Source: Prevotellaceae bacterium UBA5903 | GTDB taxonomy: Bacteria; Bacteroidota; Bacteroidia; Bacteroidales; Bacteroidaceae | Length of the DNA stretch: 14,284 bases | Assembly: GCA_002431845.1 (NCBI GenBank) | Contig: DJEH01000129.1 | Location: 22,680 to 36,963 of the forward strand | Direction: 5' to 3' | Shown here: piece after piece, positions 7,001 through 14,210 of the stretch | How the letters are laid out: the number at the start of each line of letters is the position of its first letter | How positions within the stretch are numbered: position 1 is the stretch's first letter | Made by a program: the position numbers and the translations under genes | Notes under the pieces: model-generated | The model's input: the letters and a program-made list of their open reading frames with translations, nothing else | What the model was told of the DNA's origin: nothing | The model's database searches: none

Positions 7001-9065
7001 TAGTATCGGGTACGTAAGCAAAGTTAAGTTTCAGTTTGTCGTTGCCCGTAGCCTCATAGTGTGCCACAAGCACTTTGTCGGTAGACGATACAAAGTAGCG
7101 GCGCTTGTATGTAGTGTTCTCATCAGTGCTCTTATAGTTCACACCAGCCACACCATTGATGATGTCAAGATAGCGTGCATACTCCTTAACAGGCTTAGAG
7201 TTATCACTCAACGAGAAAGCCTTGCTCTTGTCAGTAACAAGTATTGAGCCAAAGTTTTGGTAGTATCCCTGTCCGAGGCTGCTACCATTGGTAGTATAGC
7301 CGCTCCAAAGCGTCTTTTCGTTAAATTGAATTTCATCTTTAAAGATACCACCACGTATAGTAGCACCAATCTGTCCGTTGCCTAATGGCAGCGCATATTC
7401 CATCCATGTGTCAGACGAAGTAGTGGCAGCAACAGGTTGGTCGTACCATAGAGCAAAGTCGCTAATATCTTCTGGTCGTTTGCCAGCGGTATAAGCATTA
7501 TATTCATCATACAAGAAGTCGTCGCTCAACACCACCTCTTTGATAAAGAACTTAGAGCCCGTATCGTTGTTCGAAGCCGAAGCGTTGTCCCAAAGAGCAA
7601 GATAGTTGCCACGTTTGTTAAAATAGTTGTGAGCCGAAGCAGCCAATTTGATATAGCTTGGCGAGTCGCTGTTGATGTTGAATGTACCATTAAAATAAGT
7701 GGTATATTCAGTATCGTCAGCCTTGATAGAAGGATTAACGATAGTTGCGCGGGCGTTTTCTTCGCTACCTTTCATGCCAAGCACCTTGCCCTCGTTGTCG
7801 CCACCAGCCACGATAAAGCGGTAAGTGCCGTCGCCGTTGTTCAATACATGCCATAGGCCATCGGTCGAAGTGGGGCGCTTGCTATTTGTTAGCAACAATC
7901 CGTTGTTATCAGTATATCCGCTTGCAGCACTTGCGTAACCGCCGTTACCATTCTGCATAGAGTAGTATTTGCCAAGAGCCTCTACCGCATTGTCGGCATC
8001 GATGAGCAAGAATTGCGAAGCCTCAGCCGTTTTGTCCCAACGCACAACGCCGTCCCAATTAACCATGTGAAGTGTTTCGCGATTGGCTGTACCATTCTTT
8101 GCATAAATAATGCAATAGCCGTTGTAAGTAGTAGAAGCTTCAACCGTATACACAGCAGCCGAGTTTTTGTCTGCAACGAGCGGAATACGTGTGTCGTTAG
8201 TGCCGGGAATAGCGCCAATGTAGAGGTTTTGTCCTACGTTTTTGATGTAGTATTCGCCACTGGTCGATGTTTTTTCAAATGTCCATACATGGTCAAGCGT
8301 GTACATTTTCACGTTCGACCCCATGGCCGTACCCTTAGCATAAGCAAAGAGTGTAGTGTGGAGCTTATTGCCCATAAAGAGTTTTTTACCATCAAGGTCG
8401 GTGCCCAACAAAGGCTTTGTGCTAAGGTTGTTCAGCGCAGTCTGCATATTGCTGATAGCCGTTTGCATATCGGCGTCAGTAGTAGGCGTAGTGGTTGGCA
8501 CTGCAGCTTTAGCATCAGCAGGGTCGTGATAGAAGTACTTATACCCCGATAGTGCATTAATTTGAGCTACGAGCGAGTTGTACTGAGCATTAAGGCTTGC
8601 GTTTTCAAAGAAGAGTTGGTTGTTGTTGTCTCCCTTGTTCCATTCGCCAAGTTCCTTGCCAGCACCAGTTCCGCCCCATTGGTTCATACACTTGCTTTGT
8701 CCAGTGCGTTGTATCTCCCAATAGTTAGTAGCTGTGCCACTCACAATGCCAAACTTAGCAGCATCGCTTTCGGTAGCAGTGGTGATAAACTTGTCGTTTT
8801 TCAGTGCCACGAAGTTGCCTGCTTTGCTTTTCATTACAAACTCCGATTGTGAGCCTATAAACTGAAAACTTGTGTTGTCGCTTTGGCTTGCCACGGTTTG
8901 CATGTTATTGCCAGCACCCTTGTCTGCCAAGTAAGCATTGCCCGTCTTAAATCGTACATGATAGTAGCTTGGACTATCAGCCGATGAGAATGTAGGCAAC
9001 TCGCTCTGTGCATATGCTACGAAGCATATTAGCAGAGAGAGCAGAAAAAATGAAAATCTTCTCAT
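4029..9065 (-). CDS. Secreted multidomain GH95-type glycoside hydrolase (alpha-L-fucosidase or alpha-L-galactosidase family)
   Basis: A 1678-aa exported enzyme that should cleave terminal alpha-L-fucose or alpha-L-galactose from glycans. A signal peptide (MRRFSFFLLSLLICFVAYA, cut after Ala19) precedes three beta-rich, ricin/lectin-like segments at about 25-155, 220-360 and 365-515, with a FIVAR-like helical spacer at about 155-220. The GH95 N-terminal domain starts near LWYDQP (539-544), with LPLGNGQIGA and FNEKTLWSG typical of the family. The (alpha/alpha)6 domain carries NLQGIWND, DINVQMNYW (Asp882, Asn884), SPEHG (Glu1012, expected general acid), HRHLSH (1089-1094) and QIDGNYG (Asp1190, expected base). 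A second helical spacer (about 1290-1345), a fourth lectin-like domain (about 1345-1500), a beta domain and the tail YDLSGRRVVNPTKGIYI near 1654-1670 follow. The tail resembles Bacteroidota C-terminal sorting signals, so type IX export is possible. The family's catalytic NxN is DxN here, so the exact substrate is uncertain. Single GH95 enzymes are usually about 750-900 aa. Confidence 0.92.
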   Translation of the reverse strand: MRRFSFFLLSLLICFVAYAQSELPTFSSADSPSYYHVRFKTGNAYLADKGAGNNMQTVASQSDNTSFQFIGSQSEFVMKSKAGNFVALKNDKFITTATESDAAKFGIVSGTATNYWEIQRTGQSKCMNQWGGTGAGKELGEWNKGDNNNQLFFENASLNAQYNSLVAQINALSGYKYFYHDPADAKAAVPTTTPTTDADMQTAISNMQTALNNLSTKPLLGTDLDGKKLFMGNKLHTTLFAYAKGTAMGSNVKMYTLDHVWTFEKTSTSGEYYIKNVGQNLYIGAIPGTNDTRIPLVADKNSAAVYTVEASTTYNGYCIIYAKNGTANRETLHMVNWDGVVRWDKTAEASQFLLIDADNAVEALGKYYSMQNGNGGYASAASGYTDNNGLLLTNSKRPTSTDGLWHVLNNGDGTYRFIVAGGDNEGKVLGMKGSEENARATIVNPSIKADDTEYTTYFNGTFNINSDSPSYIKLAASAHNYFNKRGNYLALWDNASASNNDTGSKFFIKEVVLSDDFLYDEYNAYTAGKRPEDISDFALWYDQPVAATTSSDTWMEYALPLGNGQIGATIRGGIFKDEIQFNEKTLWSGYTTNGSSLGQGYYQNFGSILVTDKSKAFSLSDNSKPVKEYARYLDIINGVAGVNYKSTDENTTYKRRYFVSSTDKVLVAHYEATGNDKLKLNFAYVPDTKIEASNVTYNEAGATFKGQLQVIKYNTAFKVTASEGATITTSDAGILVENATWANVTMAAATDYDAAKSGCVTGETAEQLASKVQDRITSAINKGYDTLLDSHKEAFAAYMNRVDLKLGERSNKTTEELIKYYATAANQTTPEGLYLESLYFQYGRYMTVAANLDTTIHAPSNLQGIWNDRSNTNFWHCDVHADINVQMNYWPADPTNLSEMHLPFVNHIIDLASATNSPWKQLANKIHNGAHGWAVAVENNIFGGTSTWENGRIKTLAAWYCSHLWRYYKYTLDRTFLKKALPVMYDAALFIKDIATVDKNGKYEITNEWSPEHGTTDVTAFGQQTSYELLDEVFKAHKELGTESPITEEQINAIKDLYEKYDKGIWTETYNGKTCISEWKNNALSDHGHRHLSHLLCLYPFSQVSAFDTTESGKELFQAAYNGMIARNGDVTGWSMGWQTNTYSRCLDGDNAHRNLSLALRHSGSYGVMMSNYGGCYYNLFDAHSPFQIDGNYGCTSGVAEMLLQSYDDVVTILPALPSVWKNGSVKGLKAQGNYTVEIVWANGKATSVKITNGLNEKRKVKVRIGKNVSEYDIEANATIDVDCTKAYAIAEAEKIIAYEKALPENAVGCFDASKLAALEAAVAAGDYAICQSIIEEYETKEAPVMTAGYYRLINANDKKYLTPYVNGNNVLMHAGTEAKGVSNVFEIVPATTEGQFVLKVNGKKVSKCYSAASGGSGANFTLLDENNSNEGHFTFENAEANGLFYIAEQVTTTSGQRNYLHENNGNAVGWEKPTTNGEGHPSAWYIVPATDAEVTLATVNDASYASVYLPFSASKVEGAKAYYGTLNDDNTVLNMTATAGIAKGKGVVLIGQANADKATLTLGDASDFESSLVGTYNALTLTSDTHGNYLVFGVSGGNVGFYKPSAKVQSIGANKAYLYNSFGTQAVALSFGSITGINGVTNQGDTHTEPVYYDLSGRRVVNPTKGIYIMNGHKVMK

Positions 9066-9126
9066 TGCTTTTTATTAGTTAAATGGTTAAATATTATATG
9101 ATATTGTTTTTCATATCTAAACACCG

Positions 9127-9160
9127 CAAAATTACGTTATTATTTTGTTTTTAATGCAGA
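9127..9160 (-). promoter_or_regulatory. Candidate promoter of the GH95 gene
   Basis: Read on the minus strand, 9134-9127 is TAATTTTG, an exact fit to the Bacteroides-type -7 consensus TAnnTTTG. A weak -33 match (TCTG for TTTG) lies at 9160-9157, 22 nt upstream. The implied transcript start gives a leader of roughly 55 nt before the ATG at 9065-9063. The region is AT-rich throughout, so chance matches are possible. Confidence 0.5.
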
Positions 9161-9404
9161 TATTTAAAACAATATTAAATATTGAAACATAAAATGTTAC
9201 ACATTATTAAATACCAATTTGCACTTGCGCTACGCAGTAGGCAGAAAACATATTTAATAGAGCATAAAAGTTGATTGTAAAAGTCTGTTTTAGCTCATGT
9301 AAAATAGTCTATAAAATGCTTTACTAAAATGTAATGCGTAGGTAACTTTCTTGTAACGAAGAGTTCCGACTTTTGCAGTGATTAAAGGTTGCATGGGGCA
9401 ATAT

Positions 9405-9472
9405 TAAGTAGATATTCAAAATGAATTTATATGACTATGTTCTGCATTCATTTAATTTTGAACACCTACTTA
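9405..9472. repeat. Palindromic repeat, copy 1 (upstream of the TonB receptor gene)
   Basis: The ends are TAAGTAG (9405-9411) and CTACTTA (9466-9472). The arms pair at about 17-18 of the outer 21 positions, running through TTCAAAAT on the left and ATTTTGAA on the right. The centre is an unpaired stretch of some 20 nt. The left 30 nt match copy 2 at 12341-12370 with few differences, and both right arms share TTGAACACCTACT. This shows one dispersed element present twice, about 2.9 kb apart. Confidence 0.75.
9453..9460 (+). promoter_or_regulatory. Candidate -7 box for the TonB receptor gene, inside the palindrome
   Basis: TAATTTTG matches TAnnTTTG at every defined position and lies in the right arm of palindrome copy 1. 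A weak -33 match (TTTA) is at 9426-9429, 23 nt upstream. Transcription would start near 9467, leaving a leader of about 54 nt before the ATG at 9521. An alternative box lies at 9368-9375. The call is a sequence match only. Confidence 0.4.
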
Positions 9473-9520
9473 TCAGCTAAGGGCTAACTCCAAAAAGTAA
9501 ATTCACAAGTATAGTTATAT

Positions 9521-12325
9521 ATGAAACAATTTAGTAAACGCATTCAGCTCATCATCATCTGTCTGCTATGTTCGTGCAGTGTAATGTGGGCTGGTGTAAC
9601 AGCCACATTGCGTGGACGCGTAATTGACAAAAAAACGGGTGAAGCCCTTGTTGGTGCTACCATACAAGTGTTGCAAGCCAACCGTACCACAATCAGCAAT
9701 GCCGAAGGACTTTTTACTATTTCAGGCCTGGGCCAGCGCAACTACACCCTTGTTGCACAATATTTAGGCTACGAAAAAGTATCGCTCACCATCAACCCCT
9801 CACGCATCGACTCCTTGTTAGTAGTTGAAATGAGCGAGCGCGAAAATATGTTGGGACAAGCCACCGTCACAGCCAAGGCACGTCGTAATACAGAGAATGC
9901 CATTGTCACCGTGCAACGCCAGAGCCTTGTGGTGCAAAATGGTGTATCGGCGCAGCAGATAAGTCGCACACAAGACAAAGATGCATCAGAGGTGATACGC
10001 CGTGTGCCGGGCATATCTATCATCAATCAAAAGTATGTAATGGTGCGTGGTCTTTCGCAGCGTTATAATAATGTGTGGATTAACGGAGCCGCAGTACCAT
10101 CGAGCGAGCCCGACTCACGTGCCTTTTCGTTCGACATTATTCCTTCGTCACAGGTTGATAATATGCAGATTATCAAGTCGCCCGCTCCGCAGTATCCAGC
10201 CGACTTTTCGGGCGGTTTTATCCTTATTAACACCAAAGATGTGCCCAACACCAATAGTGCCCGCATCACGCTTGGGGGCAACATCAACCAGCAGACACAC
10301 TTCCGCTCTTTTCACGCTTCAAAAGGGAGCGGTACCGATTTTTTAGGGTTCGACAATGGTTTTCGTTCGCTCAAGGGTGGGTTAAACGCTGCGCTACAAC
10401 CCACAACAGGTGGCAAAGGCATTGACCTCCTTGCCAACTCGCTCAACAACGATTGGACTGTGCGTAAGTACAAACCATGGGCAGACCTCAACCTTTCGGC
10501 CGACTTCAATCGCTCTAAGGACTACGATAATGGAGCCGTACTTGCGCTCTTAGCATCAATGAATTATAGCAATAGCTATCGCACCTATTCGCCCATGGAA
10601 AATTCCTTTTTCGGTGCATACGACCTCACACACGACGAGAGTGTCTACCTACATCATAACATTGACAACCAATATAACCACAACACCCGTTTGGGTGCCA
10701 TGTTCAACCTAACGTTTGTGCCAGCTAAAGGGGTAGGACATTATGAATGGAAAAACATATTTAACCAACTATCTGTCGATCGTTACACCTCGCGTCAAGG
10801 CTACGATGCGCAGAGCAACGAGCTACGAGAGGCCGAATACTACTACTCAAGCCGCACCACCTACAACACCCAATTTACCGGCAAGTATGTATGGGACCAT
10901 AGTCGCATGGATTGGAACGCAGGCTATGCCTATGCCAACCGCAACTTGCCCGACCGCCGACGCTACAGTCTTGACGACCAATTAGAGAAGGGACAAATCG
11001 GACTCACCACGGGCAATGAATTATCGCGCGAGTTTACACGTCTTGACGAGCACATCGTGTCGGGGGGTGTAAACTATCGCAATGACTTCGAAGCCAAGCA
11101 TCTTACGCCGCAACTCTACACGGGGGCTTATGCCGAATATCGCACACGTAGCTACAACACACGTAGCTTTATCTATGCCTGGGACCCCTCCGACAACCAT
11201 TTGCCTAAAGGCTTCCGTTACCTCGACCTCCCCACGCAGTTGCTCCAACCTGCCAATTATGGCGACCAAGGACTATATCTTATTGACGACACTAAACTCA
11301 CCAATAACTATAGCGGCCACCACCTCATAGCCTCGGCTTATGCCGCGGTAAATTTACCTTTAGGGGCGTTCAACGTTTATGCAGGTGCTCGTTTTGAACA
11401 TTCGCGCATGACGTTGGTGAGCAATGTGAGCGACTATGAACACCGTACCTCAACACGCCACTACGATGGCAACGACATCTTTCCATCCCTCAACACAACT
11501 TATAAGATAGATGCCCAGCAGCAGCTTCGTTTGTCGTATGGCCGTTCAATCAATCGTCCTGAGTTTCGCGAAATTAGCACATCGGTTTTCTACGACTTCG
11601 ACCTTGCCAGCAATGTGCAAGGCAACACCGAACTTAAAGCTTGCCATGTAGACAACCTCGACCTTCGCTACGAATGGTATCCCGCCAAGGGCGACCAAAT
11701 CTCGCTTGCAGCCTTTTACAAGCACTTCGACTCACCTATTGAGTGGAGTTATACGGTAACGGGCGGAACCGATGTGGTTTACTCTTACGTCAATGCGCAA
11801 AAGGCTCATAGCTACGGCCTTGAACTCGATGTGCGCAAAGGCTTGGGCTTTATGGGTTTGCGCGATTTTACGCTTGTATTCAATGGTTCTGTCATCAAGA
11901 GTCGCGTAAACTTTCCTGCGGGCTCGCGTCAAAGCAACCGCCCTATGCAGGGGCAGTCGCCTTATCTCATCAATCTTGGACTATTCTATAATCACAACCA
12001 ATGGAATGCTTCTGTGCAGTACAATCGCATTGGCAAACGCTTGGTGGGGGTGGGACGCAACCTTGGCTCAACGGGCGACCAAATGGTTAATATCCCCGAC
12101 TCTTACGAGATGCCGCGCAACTCGCTCGACCTCTCAGCCTCGCTCAGCATAGGCCATCATTTTGAGCTAAAACTTGGTGTACGCGACCTTTTAGCAGAGA
12201 AGGTAGCGTTTAAACAGTTCAACAACGTAACCTTGCCCAACGGCACACACAAAACAGTTGAAGAGACCACTCGTAGCTACAAGCCAGGGCGCGACTTCAA
12301 TGCATCGCTCACCTATAAGTTTTAA
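9521..12325 (+). CDS. TonB-dependent outer-membrane receptor with CarboxypepD_reg-like N-terminal domain
   Basis: An outer-membrane beta-barrel that imports a ligand using energy passed from TonB/ExbB/ExbD. Residues 1-25 form a signal peptide (MKQFSKRIQLIIICLLCSC..). Residues about 27-110 are a CarboxypepD_reg-like beta-sandwich (LRGRVIDKKTGEALVGATI, then GLFTISGL and LGYEKVSL), common in Bacteroidota receptors. The plug follows at about 125-245, with EVIRRVPGI, VMVRGLSQRYNNVWING and an SGGFILINTKD ending. The rest is barrel, finishing with Phe934 (LTYKF), the aromatic end expected for BAM-assisted folding. The length of 934 aa is normal for the family and slightly short for SusC proteins. 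No SusD-like gene is next to it. The downstream partner is a beta-helix-like lipoprotein, so the two may form an uptake pair. The ATG at 9521 is chosen because the signal peptide begins there. The ligand cannot be inferred from sequence alone. Confidence 0.93.
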   Translation: MKQFSKRIQLIIICLLCSCSVMWAGVTATLRGRVIDKKTGEALVGATIQVLQANRTTISNAEGLFTISGLGQRNYTLVAQYLGYEKVSLTINPSRIDSLLVVEMSERENMLGQATVTAKARRNTENAIVTVQRQSLVVQNGVSAQQISRTQDKDASEVIRRVPGISIINQKYVMVRGLSQRYNNVWINGAAVPSSEPDSRAFSFDIIPSSQVDNMQIIKSPAPQYPADFSGGFILINTKDVPNTNSARITLGGNINQQTHFRSFHASKGSGTDFLGFDNGFRSLKGGLNAALQPTTGGKGIDLLANSLNNDWTVRKYKPWADLNLSADFNRSKDYDNGAVLALLASMNYSNSYRTYSPMENSFFGAYDLTHDESVYLHHNIDNQYNHNTRLGAMFNLTFVPAKGVGHYEWKNIFNQLSVDRYTSRQGYDAQSNELREAEYYYSSRTTYNTQFTGKYVWDHSRMDWNAGYAYANRNLPDRRRYSLDDQLEKGQIGLTTGNELSREFTRLDEHIVSGGVNYRNDFEAKHLTPQLYTGAYAEYRTRSYNTRSFIYAWDPSDNHLPKGFRYLDLPTQLLQPANYGDQGLYLIDDTKLTNNYSGHHLIASAYAAVNLPLGAFNVYAGARFEHSRMTLVSNVSDYEHRTSTRHYDGNDIFPSLNTTYKIDAQQQLRLSYGRSINRPEFREISTSVFYDFDLASNVQGNTELKACHVDNLDLRYEWYPAKGDQISLAAFYKHFDSPIEWSYTVTGGTDVVYSYVNAQKAHSYGLELDVRKGLGFMGLRDFTLVFNGSVIKSRVNFPAGSRQSNRPMQGQSPYLINLGLFYNHNQWNASVQYNRIGKRLVGVGRNLGSTGDQMVNIPDSYEMPRNSLDLSASLSIGHHFELKLGVRDLLAEKVAFKQFNNVTLPNGTHKTVEETTRSYKPGRDFNASLTYKF

Positions 12326-12360
12326 AGTAGGCATTAAAAATTAAGTAGGTATTCAAAATT
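12324..12360 (+). repeat. Imperfect 19-bp tandem duplication at the receptor gene's 3' end
   Basis: 12324-12342 and 12342-12360 match at 16 of 19 positions (AAAGTAGGCATTAAAAATT against TAAGTAGGTATTCAAAATT). The second unit is the left arm of palindrome copy 2, and the first unit starts inside the receptor's TAA stop codon. It looks like a partial duplication of one arm of the repeat. Confidence 0.65.
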
Positions 12361-12393
12361 AATTCATATCAATTAAGATTGAACACCTACTAA
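12341..12393. repeat. Palindromic repeat, copy 2 (downstream of the TonB receptor gene)
   Basis: The hairpin pairs 12344-12364 with 12371-12391 at 18 of 21 positions around a 6-nt loop (CATATC). Arms begin AGTAGGT and end ACCTACT. It is homologous to copy 1 at 9405-9472 but lacks about 15 nt of that copy's centre. It starts 16 nt after the receptor stop. With no T-run behind it, it is a poor intrinsic terminator; it could stabilise the mRNA end, tune expression of the lipoprotein gene, or be a MITE-like or REP-like relic. Confidence 0.75.
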
Positions 12394-12479
12394 AGTAAAC
12401 GGCCTTGCTTTAAAAAATGAATTAGAAAATCTATAACATTTCTTCATCGTGTTGAAACACTTCTGTAATGTCTAAGAGC

Positions 12480-12487
12480 GAACTTTG
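12480..12487 (+). promoter_or_regulatory. Weak candidate -7 box for the lipoprotein gene
   Basis: GAACTTTG differs from TAnnTTTG at one position and is followed by C, with a leader of about 45 nt to the ATG at 12539. A loose -33 match, GTTG, is at 12451-12454. It would allow the lipoprotein gene its own transcript in addition to read-through from the receptor gene. An A/T-rich stretch directly precedes the ATG and no Shine-Dalgarno sequence is visible. Confidence 0.3.
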
Positions 12488-12538
12488 CAAGTGTAAGAAC
12501 ACAACATACACGACAATTCTTTTTTTATAAATATAATT

Positions 12539-14065
12539 ATGAAAAAAATTTCATTCAAAGTGATTGCCTTAGTAGCATTCATGGGCATGACCTCAGTTGC
12601 CACACTCACTTCGTGCAGCGACAACAACACTCCCGAGAACACCGAACAACGCCACTGGACCACTAATGGTGGACTTAAGGCTGCCGACAACCTACTGTTC
12701 GATGGCAACCAAATTGGCAATGGCGACAAGGAGTTTGTATTTACCGGAAAGCAAACCCTCAAAAAAGGCACTTACTTGCTTAAGGGATGGGTTTATATAG
12801 CCGAAGGTGCTGAACTCACCATTGAACCAGGCACTATTATCAAGGGCGACAAGCAAACTATGGCTGCTCTCATTGCCGAGCGTGGTGGTAAAATTATAGC
12901 TCAAGGTACAGCCTCCGAACCTATTGTATTTACCTCTGAAGAGGCTGCAGGCCAACGTCGTCCGGGCGATTGGGGAGGCGTAATTCTTTGTGGCAAGGCT
13001 CCCCACAATGCGGGCGAGGCACAAATTGAGGGCGGACCACGCACCAAGCATGGCGGCAACGATGCTCACGACAATTCGGGCGTGTTGAGCTATGTGCGCA
13101 TTGAATTTGCTGGCTATCCCTTTGCCACCGACCAAGAAATCAACGGACTTACTCTTGGCTCAGTGGGCGATGCCACTAAGATAGACCACGTACAGGTGAG
13201 CTACTCTAACGACGACTCTTTTGAATGGTTTGGCGGAACCGTAAACTGCAAAAACCTTATTGCTTACAACGGATGGGACGATGATTTCGATACCGACAAC
13301 GGCTTTTCGGGACATGTGCAGTACGGACTATCTGTGCGCAATCCGCGCCTTGCCGACAAGAGCCAAAGCAACGGCTTTGAGAGCGACAACGATGCCAGCG
13401 GATCAACAGCCACACCTACAACCTCTGCCACTTTTAGCAACATCACCTTTATCGGTCCCAAACAAGGAGCAACCGACTTTGCAAACAATGCCGATTACAT
13501 TACGGGTGGCAGCCTAAATCCTAACAATGGTTCGGGCTTAGGCAAGTTTCAAGCAGCCATGCAAATTCGCCGTGGTTCGCGTCTCAACTGCATTAACTCA
13601 ATAGCGCTTGGTTGGCCTATCGGCTTAATTATCGACAGCGAAAAGGGCGACACGCGTGAGCAGGCACAACAGGGCAACTTACGTTTGCAAAACATCTGGT
13701 TTGCCAACATGGATGTGGTAGGCTCTGATGCCAACAAGGAGTATCGCGATGTTAGAGTGAACTATGTGAACAAGGTGGCACAAGTAGACGAAACGCAACG
13801 TTCTTTCTCGTCGCTCTTCTTTGAGCAACAGAGTGGCAACAAAGTATCTACTCTGCAAGAAATGATGCTTACGGGCAAAGGTCTATTTGCAGGACTTAAA
13901 GTAGACTTTATGCCAAATGCCGTAAGTCCATTGCTCAATGCAGCATCGTTCGATGGTGTGAATAGCACATGGTTTGACAAGGTGAACTATATAGGTGCCT
14001 TCTCTGCCACCGACAATTGGTTAAGTGGTTGGACAAACTTCGACCCCGAAAACACCAACTATTAA
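12539..14065 (+). CDS. Beta-helix-like surface lipoprotein, partner of the TonB receptor
   Basis: A 508-aa lipoprotein. Residues 1-25 are a signal peptide ending in a lipobox (TLTSC, Cys26), followed by SDNN; acidic residues just after the lipidated Cys are typical of Bacteroidota lipoproteins sent to the cell surface. The mature part has repeated short beta-strand turns (VYIAEGAELTIEPGTIIKG, then GGKIIAQGTASEPIVFTS and RRPGDWGGVILCGKAP), the look of a right-handed parallel beta-helix. Two conserved-looking acidic/aromatic motifs follow: NDDSFEWFGG (224-233) and GWDDDFDTDNG (245-255), which could bind Ca2+ or a ligand. Related proteins, usually annotated hypothetical, are often found beside TonB receptors in Bacteroidota and some Gammaproteobacteria (from memory, not searched). 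It lies 213 bp downstream of the receptor gene in the same direction. No catalytic motif is recognised; a binding role is inference. Confidence 0.85.
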   Translation: MKKISFKVIALVAFMGMTSVATLTSCSDNNTPENTEQRHWTTNGGLKAADNLLFDGNQIGNGDKEFVFTGKQTLKKGTYLLKGWVYIAEGAELTIEPGTIIKGDKQTMAALIAERGGKIIAQGTASEPIVFTSEEAAGQRRPGDWGGVILCGKAPHNAGEAQIEGGPRTKHGGNDAHDNSGVLSYVRIEFAGYPFATDQEINGLTLGSVGDATKIDHVQVSYSNDDSFEWFGGTVNCKNLIAYNGWDDDFDTDNGFSGHVQYGLSVRNPRLADKSQSNGFESDNDASGSTATPTTSATFSNITFIGPKQGATDFANNADYITGGSLNPNNGSGLGKFQAAMQIRRGSRLNCINSIALGWPIGLIIDSEKGDTREQAQQGNLRLQNIWFANMDVVGSDANKEYRDVRVNYVNKVAQVDETQRSFSSLFFEQQSGNKVSTLQEMMLTGKGLFAGLKVDFMPNAVSPLLNAASFDGVNSTWFDKVNYIGAFSATDNWLSGWTNFDPENTNY

Positions 14066-14066
14066 T

Positions 14067-14111
14067 TGCTACGTAGTGCAATAGCTGCAACGTCGATGCT
14101 ACGTAGTGCAA
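14067..14111 (+). repeat. Pair of 15-bp direct repeats containing a CTACGTAG palindrome
   Basis: TGCTACGTAGTGCAA occurs identically at 14067-14081 and 14097-14111, a period of 30 bp. Each copy contains the 8-bp palindrome CTACGTAG. The pair begins 2 nt after the lipoprotein stop codon. It may be a protein-binding site or a short degenerate tandem repeat. Confidence 0.75.
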
Positions 14112-14152
14112 CATGTTCGTTAGGAATTAAAGGTGTGTAATGTATTGAAAAT

Positions 14153-14184
14153 GAGCATGATAGCACCACTATCAAGCGTTGCTC
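14153..14184 (+). terminator. Weak hairpin downstream of the lipoprotein gene, possible transcript end
   Basis: TGATAG (14158-14163) pairs with CTATCA (14169-14174) around loop CACCA, and GAGCA (14153-14157) can pair with TGCTC (14180-14184) across a 5-nt bulge. No T-run follows, so intrinsic termination is doubtful. No better terminator was seen between 14066 and the window end. Confidence 0.25.
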
Positions 14185-14210
14185 CTGTTACAAATAGCGT
14201 AAGTAGTTGG

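Larger units (their letters stand above)
9066..9520. other. Divergent intergenic region (455 bp) between the GH95 and TonB-receptor genes
   Basis: No reading frame with coding character was seen here. The region is AT-rich, as expected of back-to-back promoters. It holds the candidate GH95 promoter near 9127-9160, a possible plus-strand box GACTTTTG at 9368-9375 (one mismatch to TAnnTTTG), and a 68-bp palindrome at 9405-9472 containing a perfect TAATTTTG at 9453-9460. No clear riboswitch or small-RNA structure was recognised in 9180-9400. Confidence 0.7.

Noticed and set aside
12341..12393. Intrinsic terminator of the receptor gene
   Set aside because: The hairpin is good but AT-rich in its stem and has no T-run behind it; its homologue lies upstream of the gene, where a terminator makes less sense.
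9521..14065. A SusC/SusD polysaccharide utilisation pair
   Set aside because: The second protein has beta-helix character and lacks the helical TPR-type SusD fold, so the SusD label is not supported.
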